Assembly: GCA_003136185.1 (NCBI GenBank)
Contig: PLDN01000129.1
Span: 1 to 46,598, forward strand
Source: Acidimicrobiaceae bacterium
Lineage (GTDB): Bacteria; Actinomycetota; Acidimicrobiia; Acidimicrobiales; Bog-793
Direction: 5' to 3'
DNA: 46,598 bases
The first letter of the stretch is position 1, and each line of letters starts with the position of its first letter. Below the pieces are notes generated by a model. The model was not told the DNA's origin. It made no database searches and worked only from the letters and a program-made list of their open reading frames with translations. Made by a program: the position numbers and the translations under genes. Below, piece by piece: positions 1-7,176 of the stretch.

Positions 1-1
1 C

Positions 2-322
2 GCGTATTACCAGCGTCTGCTCGGGAGGGAAGTCGAACAGGACGAGCCAGGCTGGATGAAGATGAAGTCACCCGACGGCGGAGCCGGATTGTCATTCCAG
101 CCCGAAGAAGCTCATCTGTCACCTGTGTGGCCAGCGGACCCAGGCGACCAGCAGATGATGGTGCACCTTGACTTCGAGGTTGACGATCTCGATGTTGCGG
201 GGGCTCATGCGATCGCTGCTGGTGCGGTGCTGGCCACCTACCAGCCCGAAGACGACGTGCGGGTCTACATCGACCCTGCTGGTCATCCGTTCTGCTTGTT
301 TCTTGCGGAAGGCCCGGTTTAG
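2..322 (+). CDS. VOC (glyoxalase/bleomycin-resistance) family protein, 5'-partial
   Basis: The reading frame is open to the left window edge (upstream codons read AYYQRLLGRE), so the first in-frame ATG at 56 is internal and the true start lies outside. The visible 107 residues are the C-terminal part of a vicinal-oxygen-chelate domain. The 'YYQRLLG' helix, the strand 'HLDFEVDDLD' and the closing 'DPAGHPFCLF' are typical of the Glyoxalase_6-like subgroup. The substrate cannot be deduced. Such proteins range from dioxygenases and lyases to antibiotic-binding proteins, and most members are uncharacterised. Its last four bases overlap the end of the convergent gene at 319. Confidence 0.85.
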   Translation, partial: AYYQRLLGREVEQDEPGWMKMKSPDGGAGLSFQPEEAHLSPVWPADPGDQQMMVHLDFEVDDLDVAGAHAIAAGAVLATYQPEDDVRVYIDPAGHPFCLFLAEGPV

Positions 323-981
323 CGCGCGTGTCCCTCGCGCCCCTCGGGTGTCTCGTCATCGGGCAGTGGCGCCACGAGAGGTGGTGACTCAGCCAGATCA
401 TCACCGCTGTCGGGGGTATCTGAGCCGCCTGCGGGTCCCCCACCGCCAAACACTCCGGAGCTGACACCGGGGACCTCGACACGGAGGCCGTAGCCGATAG
501 GGAGACCTGTCAGGAGGCGTGCCCCCATGGTCTGGTGGCCCGCCATTCCGCTCGGAGCGATCACTTCGCCGGGCACAGGGGCGTTGCCCTCCAGGCGCCC
601 TCGGCCGAGCGAATGCAACGCGCCGAGTATGTCGTGCTCGCTCGGCGACGGCAGCTCGCCTTCTGGCGACAGATCTTCCTCGTCGATCCTCGAGAGCCGA
701 TCGGCAACCTTGTCGGGGAAGTCAGTGTCCCAGTGAGAACCGGAGCGCCGGATCGTCCGCCGGCCATCGAGGGTCAGCTCGAGAGCATGGTTTGTCCAGT
801 CGATCAGTCCGGCGTCGACCAACAGCGCGAGCGACTCCGCGAAGGTGCCTGCCGTGACGCTCGAGCCGAAGAGACCCTCGAACGAGACGACGACCTGCTC
901 GAGTGGGGCAAGCTCGCCGCCGTTCGCCCGCTCGACGGCGAGGAGTGCCGCCGCCTCGTAGCGGCCGAAGAGCGATTCCAT
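319..981 (-). CDS. Hypothetical protein, possible winged-helix N-terminal domain
   Basis: A 220-aa ORF with an ATG start. I do not recognise a family. Roughly residues 1-75 look like a helical or winged-helix fold (helices 'EAAALLAVERA' and 'FAESLALLVDAGLI', then a wing-like 'ALELTLDGRRTI'). Residues 75-150 are charged, and the tail is Gly/Pro/Asp-rich and probably disordered ('GVFGGGGPAGGSD'). There are no membrane segments. It lies 20 nt downstream of the GlcNAc kinase on the same strand, so it may be the last gene of that operon, and it is convergent with the VOC gene. A DNA-binding role is a guess from the fold pattern only. Confidence 0.6.
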   Translation of the reverse strand: MESLFGRYEAAALLAVERANGGELAPLEQVVVSFEGLFGSSVTAGTFAESLALLVDAGLIDWTNHALELTLDGRRTIRRSGSHWDTDFPDKVADRLSRIDEEDLSPEGELPSPSEHDILGALHSLGRGRLEGNAPVPGEVIAPSGMAGHQTMGARLLTGLPIGYGLRVEVPGVSSGVFGGGGPAGGSDTPDSGDDLAESPPLVAPLPDDETPEGREGHAR

Positions 982-1001
982 CGCCCCATCGTGCCTTGTT
1001 G

Positions 1002-2033
1002 TCAGCTCGAGTGCCCGTCGAGGCCGCGCGCGAGTGCCCTCGCGAGGTTTAGGGCGCCCTCGATTGGGGGTCGTCTAGAAAGCCGGATTGCAGGCCGGGC
1101 TCCGTCTCCCTCAGCGCCGAGCCGAGACTCGATGGCGGCGATGGTTGCCTCGCCGAGAGCGGTGTGATTTACGACGAGTCCGCCGGCGATCACCACCGGC
1201 ACCGGCGGCGGGTGGTGCAACAGCCGGGCGACGTCTGCTACGAGCTTCGCGAGCGCGTCGGCTGCGGCGAGGAGGAGCACCTCGGCAGCCGGATCTTTCG
1301 AATCGAGGACGGCGGGGGCGAGCGCTGCCCATCGAGCCGGCTCGGGCTCCTCGTGGAATCGCTGAATCAGGTCGAGCGTGCGATCCTCTCCGGTCCCGCT
1401 GAACAGCGTCTCGCCGAGCGCACCGGCCGGCAGCCCGACGTCGTGTCGCCGACACAACTCACGAACCGCTTCCCGCACCACCCAGTACCCGCCGCCATCG
1501 TCGCCGAGGAGGTACCCCCAGCCGCCCGCTCGCTGTTCGGACTCGCCCAGCACACCGATCGCCGTCGATCCCGTGCCGGCGATCAGAGCTATCCCGGAAT
1601 CGAGCCCCTCAGCGGCAAGCGCCAACCTTGAGTCATTGACGACGACTATGCGCTCAAGGGCCGGCGGACGGACAATCCCAGAGAAACGCTCGACGATCCA
1701 CCCCACCACCTCCGCCGCCCCGCTCCCGGCTGTGCCGATGCAGACGGCGTCAAGACGCGGTGCCGCCGGCGCCGCTGCAGCCGGCGCCGGCGCTGCAGCC
1801 GGTGCCGCTGCTGGTGCGGTGGCGGCCACCGGTGCCGGTGATGGCGCCATCTCGAGCCCCAACTCGTCGAGCAGAGCGCCGATGACCGACTCCACCTGCA
1901 GACGGCTTGCCGCCGTAAGACTGGCGCTCGGCGCGGTGGCTTGGCGGATGACGGTGCCGTCGCCGCGCGCGAGCCATGCGCGAGTGGTCGAGCCGCCGAT
2001 ATCGAGGCCGAGCAGGGAGGCGTCGGTGCTCAA
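1002..2033 (-). CDS. BadF/BadG-family N-acetylglucosamine kinase
   Basis: Likely phosphorylates GlcNAc (or another amino sugar) with ATP in the cytoplasm, feeding the adjacent nagA product. ASKHA-fold signatures are visible: phosphate-1 loop 'LLGLDIGGSTTRAW' at about residues 7-20, 'VVNDSRLALA' (phosphate-2), and 'ALIAGTGSTAIG'. It starts with TTG, overlapping the nagA stop by 4 nt (TTGA), which favours translational coupling and this start. An unusual Ala/Pro-rich stretch of about 35 residues ('APAAAPAAAPAPAAAA') interrupts the N-terminal lobe and looks like expansion of a short GC-rich repeat. The BadF family also contains benzoyl-CoA reductase subunits and hydratase activators, but length and nag context favour a sugar kinase. 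Confidence 0.85.
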   Translation of the reverse strand: MSTDASLLGLDIGGSTTRAWLARGDGTVIRQATAPSASLTAASRLQVESVIGALLDELGLEMAPSPAPVAATAPAAAPAAAPAPAAAAPAAPRLDAVCIGTAGSGAAEVVGWIVERFSGIVRPPALERIVVVNDSRLALAAEGLDSGIALIAGTGSTAIGVLGESEQRAGGWGYLLGDDGGGYWVVREAVRELCRRHDVGLPAGALGETLFSGTGEDRTLDLIQRFHEEPEPARWAALAPAVLDSKDPAAEVLLLAAADALAKLVADVARLLHHPPPVPVVIAGGLVVNHTALGEATIAAIESRLGAEGDGARPAIRLSRRPPIEGALNLARALARGLDGHSS

Positions 2034-3394
2034 GTGAGCAAACCGCTCGGGTCGTGCACGACTAGGCCGCCGACGATCGTCGCGGCAACTGTGAGATCCG
2101 GCTCCAGGATCACGAGGTCGGCAGGACTGCCCGGAGCGAGCTGGCCGAGCCCGCGTTGCACGAGTCGCCCGGGGGTGAGCGTCGCCGCCCGCAGCGCATC
2201 GGGGAGTGTCAGCCCGACTTCGGTGACGAGGTTGCGCACTGCCTGGTCAATCGTGAGCATGCTCCCTGCCAGCGTCGTCGGGTCGTCAGCGAGCTCGACT
2301 CGTCTCCCCGACACGGTGACGTCGAGTGTCCCGAGACGGTGGCGCCCGGCGCCGAGGCCTGCCGCCGGAGTCGAGTCGCTGACGGCGACGATGCGATCCG
2401 GCGCGAGACGGGCGATGATCTCGATGACTGCAGGGTGAACGTGCTCGAGATCAGCGATGAGCTCGAGCGTGACGTCCTCGCGCCGCAGCGCCGCACCGAT
2501 CACGCCCGGCCGGCGGTGGTGGAGCGGGGGCATCGCATTGAACAGGTGAGTGAGATGGCGCGCGCCGGCGTCGAAAGCCCGCTCGGCCGTCTCGAAGTCG
2601 GCGTCCGTGTGGCCGAGCGCCACAATGATCCCGGCAGCAATGGCGTGCTCGATCAGATCGAAGGCTCCCGGGAGCTCTGGCGCGAGAGTGATGAGCTTGA
2701 GCGAGCCGTCCGCCGCGTCGATCAGACGGTCGAGCTCGGCGAGGTCCGGGGAGCGCAGCTCGCCTGGGTCCTGAGCGCCCGTTCGGGCTCGGGCAATGAA
2801 CGGGCCCTCCAGATGAGCCCCGACGACCCGGGCGCTCTTTCGCCCGCCGACGCCGGGGCGCCCGAGGCCTTCGCCGTTCGCTCGCACCGAGCGGGTCATG
2901 CGCGCGATCCCTTGGACCGTCATGAGAAGCCGTTCCGGGGAGTCAGAGACGGTCGTCGCCAGCAACGAAGTCGTGCCGTGAGTGGCGTGGAAGCGGGCGA
3001 TCCGCTCGAGCGACTCGCAAACCTCGTCAGGGTCCTCGCCGTTCACCTGGGCGCCGTCCCCACCGTGGACGTGGACGTCGACGTAGCCGGCGGCGATGGT
3101 CCGGTTGCCGAGATCGATCACCCGCAGATCCACCTCTGCTGTCCCCCCCACCGCCCCCGCCGCCCCCGCCGCCGTAGGCGGTTGAGATTGTTGTCCCCCT
3201 GGGGCAGAAGTCTCAACCACCGAAGTTGCCGGAACCGGAGCGTCGGCCGCGCCCCCGAGCGCAGTCACGATCCCGAGCGATTGCTCGACCTCGACGAACC
3301 CCGGCTCGAAGACCTTGTCACCGGTGACGACGCACGCGGCGCGCAACATCAGCGGCGGCCGGGCCGCCTCGCGCTCGCCTCGCTGCCCGCTCAT
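2030..3394 (-). CDS. nagA: N-acetylglucosamine-6-phosphate deacetylase
   Basis: Hydrolyses GlcNAc-6-P to glucosamine-6-P and acetate. The 454-aa protein shows amidohydrolase/NagA signatures in order: 'GYVDVHVHGGDG' (metal-binding His pair), 'GAHLEGPFI' (metal-ligand Glu), 'ALGHTDA', 'HLFNAMPPLHHR' and 'AVSDSTPAAG' (catalytic Asp). It is longer than the usual 380-400 residues because of a Gly/Ala/Pro/Gln-rich insertion at about residues 60-85 in the N-terminal beta-sandwich part. The ATG overlaps the stop of the upstream SIS gene (ATGA), and the stop overlaps the TTG of the kinase. These three genes therefore form one tightly coupled operon. Confidence 0.93.
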   Translation of the reverse strand: MSGQRGEREAARPPLMLRAACVVTGDKVFEPGFVEVEQSLGIVTALGGAADAPVPATSVVETSAPGGQQSQPPTAAGAAGAVGGTAEVDLRVIDLGNRTIAAGYVDVHVHGGDGAQVNGEDPDEVCESLERIARFHATHGTTSLLATTVSDSPERLLMTVQGIARMTRSVRANGEGLGRPGVGGRKSARVVGAHLEGPFIARARTGAQDPGELRSPDLAELDRLIDAADGSLKLITLAPELPGAFDLIEHAIAAGIIVALGHTDADFETAERAFDAGARHLTHLFNAMPPLHHRRPGVIGAALRREDVTLELIADLEHVHPAVIEIIARLAPDRIVAVSDSTPAAGLGAGRHRLGTLDVTVSGRRVELADDPTTLAGSMLTIDQAVRNLVTEVGLTLPDALRAATLTPGRLVQRGLGQLAPGSPADLVILEPDLTVAATIVGGLVVHDPSGLLT

Positions 3395-4413
3395 GTGACA
3401 GTGACTTTGGTCAGCCCCTTCGGCTGGTCGGGATCGAGGCCGAGCTCAGTCGCGAGGCGGAAAGCGATCTGCTGACCCCGGACCACGGCGAGCACCGGGG
3501 CGAGCGCCTCGGGCGCCGACCCGTCCCAACCGCAGACGGCGCCAGGGACCGGACCGAGCAACTTCACGTCAGCGCCGCGACCCGACAGGTCGCCACAGAG
3601 CTCGAGAACGTCGGCCGCGGCCGGGCCGGGATGCGCGAGAGCGAGCACTCGGATGCCCGTCGAGGCGAGGGCGATCGGCCCGTGCCGCAGGTCGGCCGCC
3701 GAGAAGGCGCTTGCCAAAAGGGCCGAGGTCTCCTGCAGCTTGAGAGCGGTCTCGGCGGCGGCGCCCGAAAGTGGTCCGCGTGCCACCGTGGCAAGCCGCA
3801 CCGCGTCAGTGAGCCAGGAGGCGAGGGAGGCGATGGGCTCCGTTTCGCCGAGGACAGAAGCGACCTGTGAGGCGAGAGCGTCCCAAGCCCGCTCGCTCAC
3901 TTCGAGCCCGACCGAGGCGGCCAACATGGCGAACGCGACGAGCTCCGCCGTGACCGTCTTCGTGGCAGGAACAGCGCGTTCCTCGCCGGCTCCGAGCGCG
4001 ACCACCGCATCGGCAATCTCGGCGAGCGGGCTCGACTCGTCGTTCGTGATGGCGATCGTCCGCGCACCTCGCCGCGCCGCATGCTCGAGAACCGTTGCGA
4101 TCTCAGGCGTTCGGCCCGACTGGCTGACGGCGACCACGACATAGCCCTCGAAGTCGACGTCTGCTCCGTACAACGTGTGGATGCTCGGGGAGGCCGAGGC
4201 GACCGGCCGCCCGGTGGCCATCTCGAGCAGGTAGCGCCCCGTCGTCGCCGCGTGGTCGGACGAACCCCTTGCGACCACCACGGTCCCCGCGAGCGGCTTG
4301 GCGAAGAGCGGGCCGACCCGGTCCATGATCGCCTTTCGCCGCCCGACAAGAGCAGCGAGCCGGGTGGGTTGCTCGGCCATCTCGGCCGCCATGAGAGTCC
4401 CCCGCTCGGTCAT
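3391..4413 (-). CDS. SIS-domain glucosamine-6-phosphate deaminase/isomerase (GlmS isomerase-like, NagB-II type)
   Basis: A 340-aa protein made of two tandem SIS domains like the C-terminal half of GlmS, with no glutaminase domain. Motifs are 'VVARGSSDHAATTGRYLLE', 'VVAVSQSGRTPEIATVLEHA' (sugar-phosphate binding Ser/Thr loop), 'ERAVPATKTVTAEL' and 'ETSALLASAFSAADLRHGP'. With nagA and a GlcNAc kinase downstream, the likely reaction is GlcN-6-P to Fru-6-P plus ammonia. The track ORF starts at 4659, but its first 82 residues run antisense-like through recO and are low complexity. I start at ATG 4413. The second Met (codon 8) has a G-rich Shine-Dalgarno-like stretch just upstream and is also possible. 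A GlmS-like synthase role is unlikely without glutaminase. Confidence 0.85.
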   Translation of the reverse strand: MTERGTLMAAEMAEQPTRLAALVGRRKAIMDRVGPLFAKPLAGTVVVARGSSDHAATTGRYLLEMATGRPVASASPSIHTLYGADVDFEGYVVVAVSQSGRTPEIATVLEHAARRGARTIAITNDESSPLAEIADAVVALGAGEERAVPATKTVTAELVAFAMLAASVGLEVSERAWDALASQVASVLGETEPIASLASWLTDAVRLATVARGPLSGAAAETALKLQETSALLASAFSAADLRHGPIALASTGIRVLALAHPGPAAADVLELCGDLSGRGADVKLLGPVPGAVCGWDGSAPEALAPVLAVVRGQQIAFRLATELGLDPDQPKGLTKVTVT

Positions 4414-4471
4414 TGGAAAGAAACTTACCAGTTCTCCCAACTCCCTCCCCACTCCCACGCCGGCCGGCTGA

Positions 4472-5191
4472 TCACTGAGGGCCGGGCGCGAGGTGGGCCG
4501 ATCGGAGCTGCCGATCGAGGTGGTACTCCATCGTGAGCGTGGCGATCCGCTCGACCTCGGCGGTCGCCCGGCTCGGGGGTGCGGCGAGCGCCTGGCGGAG
4601 CTGGCCCCCGACGATCTGGCGCACGAGCTCGACCGTCTCGGGGGCAACTGGCTGGCCACTCCGGCATGACCGGCAGAGGAATCCGCCGGCGTGCTCGTCG
4701 AAGGCCACGAGTGGAGCGTCCTCGCTGCAGGAGGCGCAGGAGTCGACTATCGGTCCCACGCCCTCGAGATCGAGCAACCGGAAGAGAAACGCACCGAGCA
4801 ACACCGGCCCCGTGCCCTCGGCCAAGGTACGGAGGGCGCCGGTCAAGGTCTTGAACAGCCCGGGCATCGGCTGGCGCTCTACGGCAACGAGATCGACCGC
4901 TTCGAGCATCGTGAACGCGGCCGGCATCCGGTCGAGGTCCTCCCGGATCGCCTTGAAGTGGTCGATCACCTGGACCTGTTGCACGACGTCGAGCTCGCGG
5001 CCTTTCCAGCACATCATCGTCACGTGGGTGATCGGCTCGAGCTGGCCGGCGAGCTTGCTCTTCGGCTTGCGGATTCCCTTCGCGACGGCCCGCACCTTGC
5101 CGTGGTCGGGCGTGACGAAGGTGACTATCCGGTCGGCCTCGCCGAGCTTCATCGTGCGCAGCACGACCCCTTCGTCCCTGAACGTTGCCAC
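4472..5191 (-). CDS. recO: DNA repair protein RecO
   Basis: A 239-aa recombination mediator that loads RecA with RecR on SSB-coated single strands. The N-terminal OB-fold begins 'FRDEGVVLRTMKLGEADRIV' and contains 'GKVRAVAKGIRKPKSKLAG', the RecO signature. The C-terminal half carries a zinc-finger pair, 'CASC' and 'CRSC', about 25 residues apart. It has a GTG start with no clear Shine-Dalgarno. The start codon lies in the loop of a perfect 7-bp inverted repeat (CGTTGCC / GGCAACG, 5183-5201). It follows uppS and a small membrane gene on the same strand, and the nag operon starts 58 nt after its stop. Confidence 0.95.
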   Translation of the reverse strand: MATFRDEGVVLRTMKLGEADRIVTFVTPDHGKVRAVAKGIRKPKSKLAGQLEPITHVTMMCWKGRELDVVQQVQVIDHFKAIREDLDRMPAAFTMLEAVDLVAVERQPMPGLFKTLTGALRTLAEGTGPVLLGAFLFRLLDLEGVGPIVDSCASCSEDAPLVAFDEHAGGFLCRSCRSGQPVAPETVELVRQIVGGQLRQALAAPPSRATAEVERIATLTMEYHLDRQLRSAHLAPGPQ

Positions 5192-5233
5192 AGGGGCAAC
5201 GCTAGGGCGTCCCGGCAGCTGCGCCGGGCGTTG

Positions 5234-5491
5234 TCAGCGCCGGCGGCCGTGCATCTGACCGCCGACGAAGATGAGAGCGATACCGATGACAACGGTCACC
5301 ACGATGGCGAATGCTCCCGGATCGCCGGCCATGGCGACGAAGAGGAGAAACCCAACAGCGATCAGCCCGAGTCCCACTCCCGAGATCACGCCGATGTGGT
5401 CCCAGAGGTGCCACGCCTCGACCTCGACCTCGGGGGAGGGCTCGGCTTCGGGGGAGGGCTCGTCGGTGGGTTGCGGCTCGTCGCCGCTCAA
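5234..5491 (-). CDS. Small membrane protein, two TM helices
   Basis: An 85-aa protein. The first 28 residues are acidic and Pro-rich with repeated 'PSPEAEPSPEVEVEA'. Two hydrophobic helices follow at about residues 33-53 ('HIGVISGVGLGLIAVGFLLF') and 58-78, then a basic tail 'MHGRRR'. Its ATG overlaps the uppS stop by 4 nt (ATGA), so it is probably translated with uppS. I do not recognise a family. The uppS-membrane protein-recO order suggests a housekeeping operon, but no function can be assigned. Confidence 0.7.
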   Translation of the reverse strand: MSGDEPQPTDEPSPEAEPSPEVEVEAWHLWDHIGVISGVGLGLIAVGFLLFVAMAGDPGAFAIVVTVVIGIALIFVGGQMHGRRR

Positions 5492-6237
5492 CGCTTGACG
5501 CCCCCGTAGCGACGTTCGCGGCGCTGGTACTCGCGGATCGCGTCGAACAGGTTGTCGCGGCGGAAGTCTGGCCAGAGGACGTCGGTGAAGTACAGCTCGG
5601 AGTAGGCGACCTGCCAGAGCAAGAAGTTCGACATCCGGAACTCGCCGGAGGTGCGGACGACGAGATCCGGATCGGGCAGGTCCGGCCAGTACAAGCGGGA
5701 GTGGATGGTCTTTTCGTCGATCTTGCGTGCCTCGATCCCTTCGGCGACGATCGACCGGACGGCGTCGACGATCTCAGCCTGCCCGCCATAGTTGAAGCAG
5801 ATTGTGAGCGTCATGCGCCGGTTCTTCGCCGTGAGTGACATGGAGTCGTCCATGTGGCGAAGGATGCGTTTCGGAACGCGCCAGTCACGCCGCCCGGCGA
5901 AACGGATCCGCACTCCCTTGGAGTGCAAGTCGTCCCGGTGCCCCGACAGGATGCGCTCGTTGAAGTTCATGAGGTAGCGCACTTCGTCAGGAGGTCTCCG
6001 CCAGTTCTCGGTGGAGAAGGCGAACATCGTGAGGCACTTCACGCCTACTTCCAGCGCGCCCTCGACCGCGTCGAACATCGCCTCCTCGCCGGCGGCATGG
6101 CCCTCGGTCCGTGCCAGCCCGCGCGCCCGAGCCCAGCGACCGTTGCCGTCCATGACGCACGCGATATGCCGCGGGACGCGATCGAGGTCGATTCCGTCGG
6201 CGGTCACGGGATGCGAACATAGTCCTCGGCCCGGCAT
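5488..6237 (-). CDS. uppS: Isoprenyl transferase (undecaprenyl diphosphate synthase family)
   Basis: A cis-prenyltransferase that elongates FPP with IPP to make the polyprenyl carrier lipid for peptidoglycan and other glycans. Family signatures are present: 'CVMDGNGRWARARG' with catalytic Asp at about residue 30, 'FAFSTENWRRPPDEV', and near the C-terminus 'DLVVRTSGEFRMSNFLLWQ' followed by 'ELYFTDVLWPDF'. The 249-aa length is normal. I keep ATG 6237; a GTG ten codons later is an alternative and would remove a non-conserved leader. The polyisoprenoid product fits the glycan-assembly genes at the right end of the window, though it serves the whole cell. Confidence 0.95.
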   Translation of the reverse strand: MPGRGLCSHPVTADGIDLDRVPRHIACVMDGNGRWARARGLARTEGHAAGEEAMFDAVEGALEVGVKCLTMFAFSTENWRRPPDEVRYLMNFNERILSGHRDDLHSKGVRIRFAGRRDWRVPKRILRHMDDSMSLTAKNRRMTLTICFNYGGQAEIVDAVRSIVAEGIEARKIDEKTIHSRLYWPDLPDPDLVVRTSGEFRMSNFLLWQVAYSELYFTDVLWPDFRRDNLFDAIREYQRRERRYGGVKR

Positions 6238-6265
6238 TGCCCCTGTCTGGCCCGCGACCGAGGGG

Positions 6266-6343
6266 CGCCGGGACGCTGGCGAGGCGCCGGAGCGCCGGGG
6301 CGCCGGGACGCTGTTGATGCGCCGGAGCGCCGGGACGCTGGGG
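6266..6343. repeat. Imperfect tandem repeat, about 2.5 units of 27-35 nt, between uppS and the siroheme gene
   Basis: Three copies of CGCCGGGACGCTG, at 6266, 6301 and 6328, each followed by a variable GC-rich spacer containing GCGCCGGAG. It fills most of the 107-nt gap between the siroheme gene's stop (6345) and the uppS start (6237). No promoter-like element for uppS is evident within it. Confidence 0.7.
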
Positions 6344-6344
6344 C

Positions 6345-7034
6345 TCAGCCTTGCGACAGCCGCGAGCGCTCAGCCTCGACCCATGCCTCGGCGGCCGTGG
6401 CTGCCTCCGGCATCCGGCCCTCCGACACGAGAGGCCAAAGAAGTCCGTCGACCAGTGCGTCCCAGTCCGCGTCCTCGGACGAGAGGCCGGCTGTCCGCAG
6501 GCTGGAGCGGCAACGTCCGACCAACGTGGCGAGCTCACCGACTTCCGGAGGCAGGACGCCGGCGATCTGGCGCTTGATCCAGCCTGCGAGGTACGGGCTG
6601 AGGCCGCCGGTCGACACGGCGACCGAGACAGGTCCTACGCGGGTGACAGCCGGGACGAGGTACTCGCAAGCCTCCGGGTCATCAGCCGCGTTCACCAACA
6701 CACCACGTTCCCGAGCGTCCACGTAGACCTGCCGGTCGACGGCCGGCACCCCTGTGGCAGCGACGACGAGACGGCAGCCGTCGAGGTCAGCCGCCTCGTA
6801 GCAACGCCGCTCGATCTTCACGCCGAGCAGTTCGAGGCCAGGGGAGATCTCCGGCGCGACCACCGTGACGAGGGCCCCGCAGGCAGCGAGCGACTCAGCC
6901 TTGTGCGTGCCGACGGGTCCACCGCCGACAACGAGGCAGCGTTGGCCGTCGAGCCGCAGCGCGAGATGGAACAAGGGGGGCTCGGCGTCGGAGAGGGGTT
7001 CACTGCCGGAGATGGGTTGAAGCTTGTCACTCAT
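6345..7034 (-). CDS. Precorrin-2 dehydrogenase / sirohydrochlorin ferrochelatase (CysG N-terminal / Met8-like)
   Basis: A 229-aa protein that would oxidise precorrin-2 to sirohydrochlorin with NAD+ and insert iron to make siroheme. The Rossmann motif is 'CLVVGGGPVGTHKAESL', followed by 'LVVAATG', 'LVNAADDPEACEYLVPA' and the family signature 'VAVSTGGLSPYLAGWIK'. It contains only the N-terminal CysG module; the uroporphyrinogen methyltransferase domain is absent here. Siroheme is the cofactor of the sulfite reductase encoded divergently 1 kb away, so the two are functionally linked and likely share the 142-nt regulatory region. The first 20 residues are Ser/Pro-rich and non-conserved. The start is ATG 7034. 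Confidence 0.9.
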   Translation of the reverse strand: MSDKLQPISGSEPLSDAEPPLFHLALRLDGQRCLVVGGGPVGTHKAESLAACGALVTVVAPEISPGLELLGVKIERRCYEAADLDGCRLVVAATGVPAVDRQVYVDARERGVLVNAADDPEACEYLVPAVTRVGPVSVAVSTGGLSPYLAGWIKRQIAGVLPPEVGELATLVGRCRSSLRTAGLSSEDADWDALVDGLLWPLVSEGRMPEAATAAEAWVEAERSRLSQG

Positions 7035-7079
7035 GATCTGAGCCGATCGACGGTGGCATCCGGCGGGAATACCCGCAAA

Positions 7080-7105
7080 ACCTGATCGGTTTAGTCAGGT
7101 ATAGT
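7080..7105 (+). promoter_or_regulatory. Predicted cysH promoter with overlapping inverted-repeat operator
   Basis: A perfect inverted repeat ACCTGA-N9-TCAGGT (7080-7100) abuts a -10-like TATAGT (7100-7105). The repeat occupies the space where a repressor would cover the -35/-10 spacer; no good -35 hexamer is visible. A second small inverted repeat, GCGGG-AATA-CCCGC, lies just upstream (7063-7076). The layout resembles Rrf2-family operators such as those controlling cysteine or Fe-S genes, but the regulator is not in the window and the assignment is inference. Confidence 0.5.
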
Positions 7106-7110
7106 AGTCC

Positions 7111-7155
7111 GTGCAAGACGCTCGACCGGGGGGCTATCCGGCGAAAGCGTTGCAC
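7111..7155 (+). promoter_or_regulatory. Structured 5' leader stem-loop upstream of cysH
   Basis: An extended hairpin formed by three nested perfect stems: GTGCAA/TTGCAC (7111-7116 with 7150-7155), CGCT/AGCG (7119-7122 with 7146-7149) and CCGG/CCGG (7126-7129 with 7138-7141). They are separated by a 2-nt bulge and a 3x4 internal loop and capped by an 8-nt G-rich loop. It begins where transcription from the TATAGT element would start and ends 9 nt before the Shine-Dalgarno. I cannot match it to a known riboswitch class. Confidence 0.5.
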
Positions 7156-7176
7156 CGACCCTGAGGGGGAGGATAA

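Noticed and set aside
1002-2033. Benzoyl-CoA reductase/2-hydroxyacyl-CoA dehydratase activator
   Set aside because: BadF-family fold, but there are no Cys ligands for the activator Fe-S cluster and the context is amino-sugar catabolism.
2156-3475. 439-aa plus-strand ORF opposite nagA
   Set aside because: Arg/Asp-rich shadow with no domain; nagA on the other strand shows complete catalytic motifs.
4414-4450. Possible DasR/NagR operator upstream of the nag operon
   Set aside because: Only a half-site-like ACTGGT is present; the second palindrome arm is missing.
7111-7155. SAM or SAH riboswitch upstream of cysH
   Set aside because: The stem arrangement and conserved core sequences of these classes are not recognisable, so I record only a structured leader.
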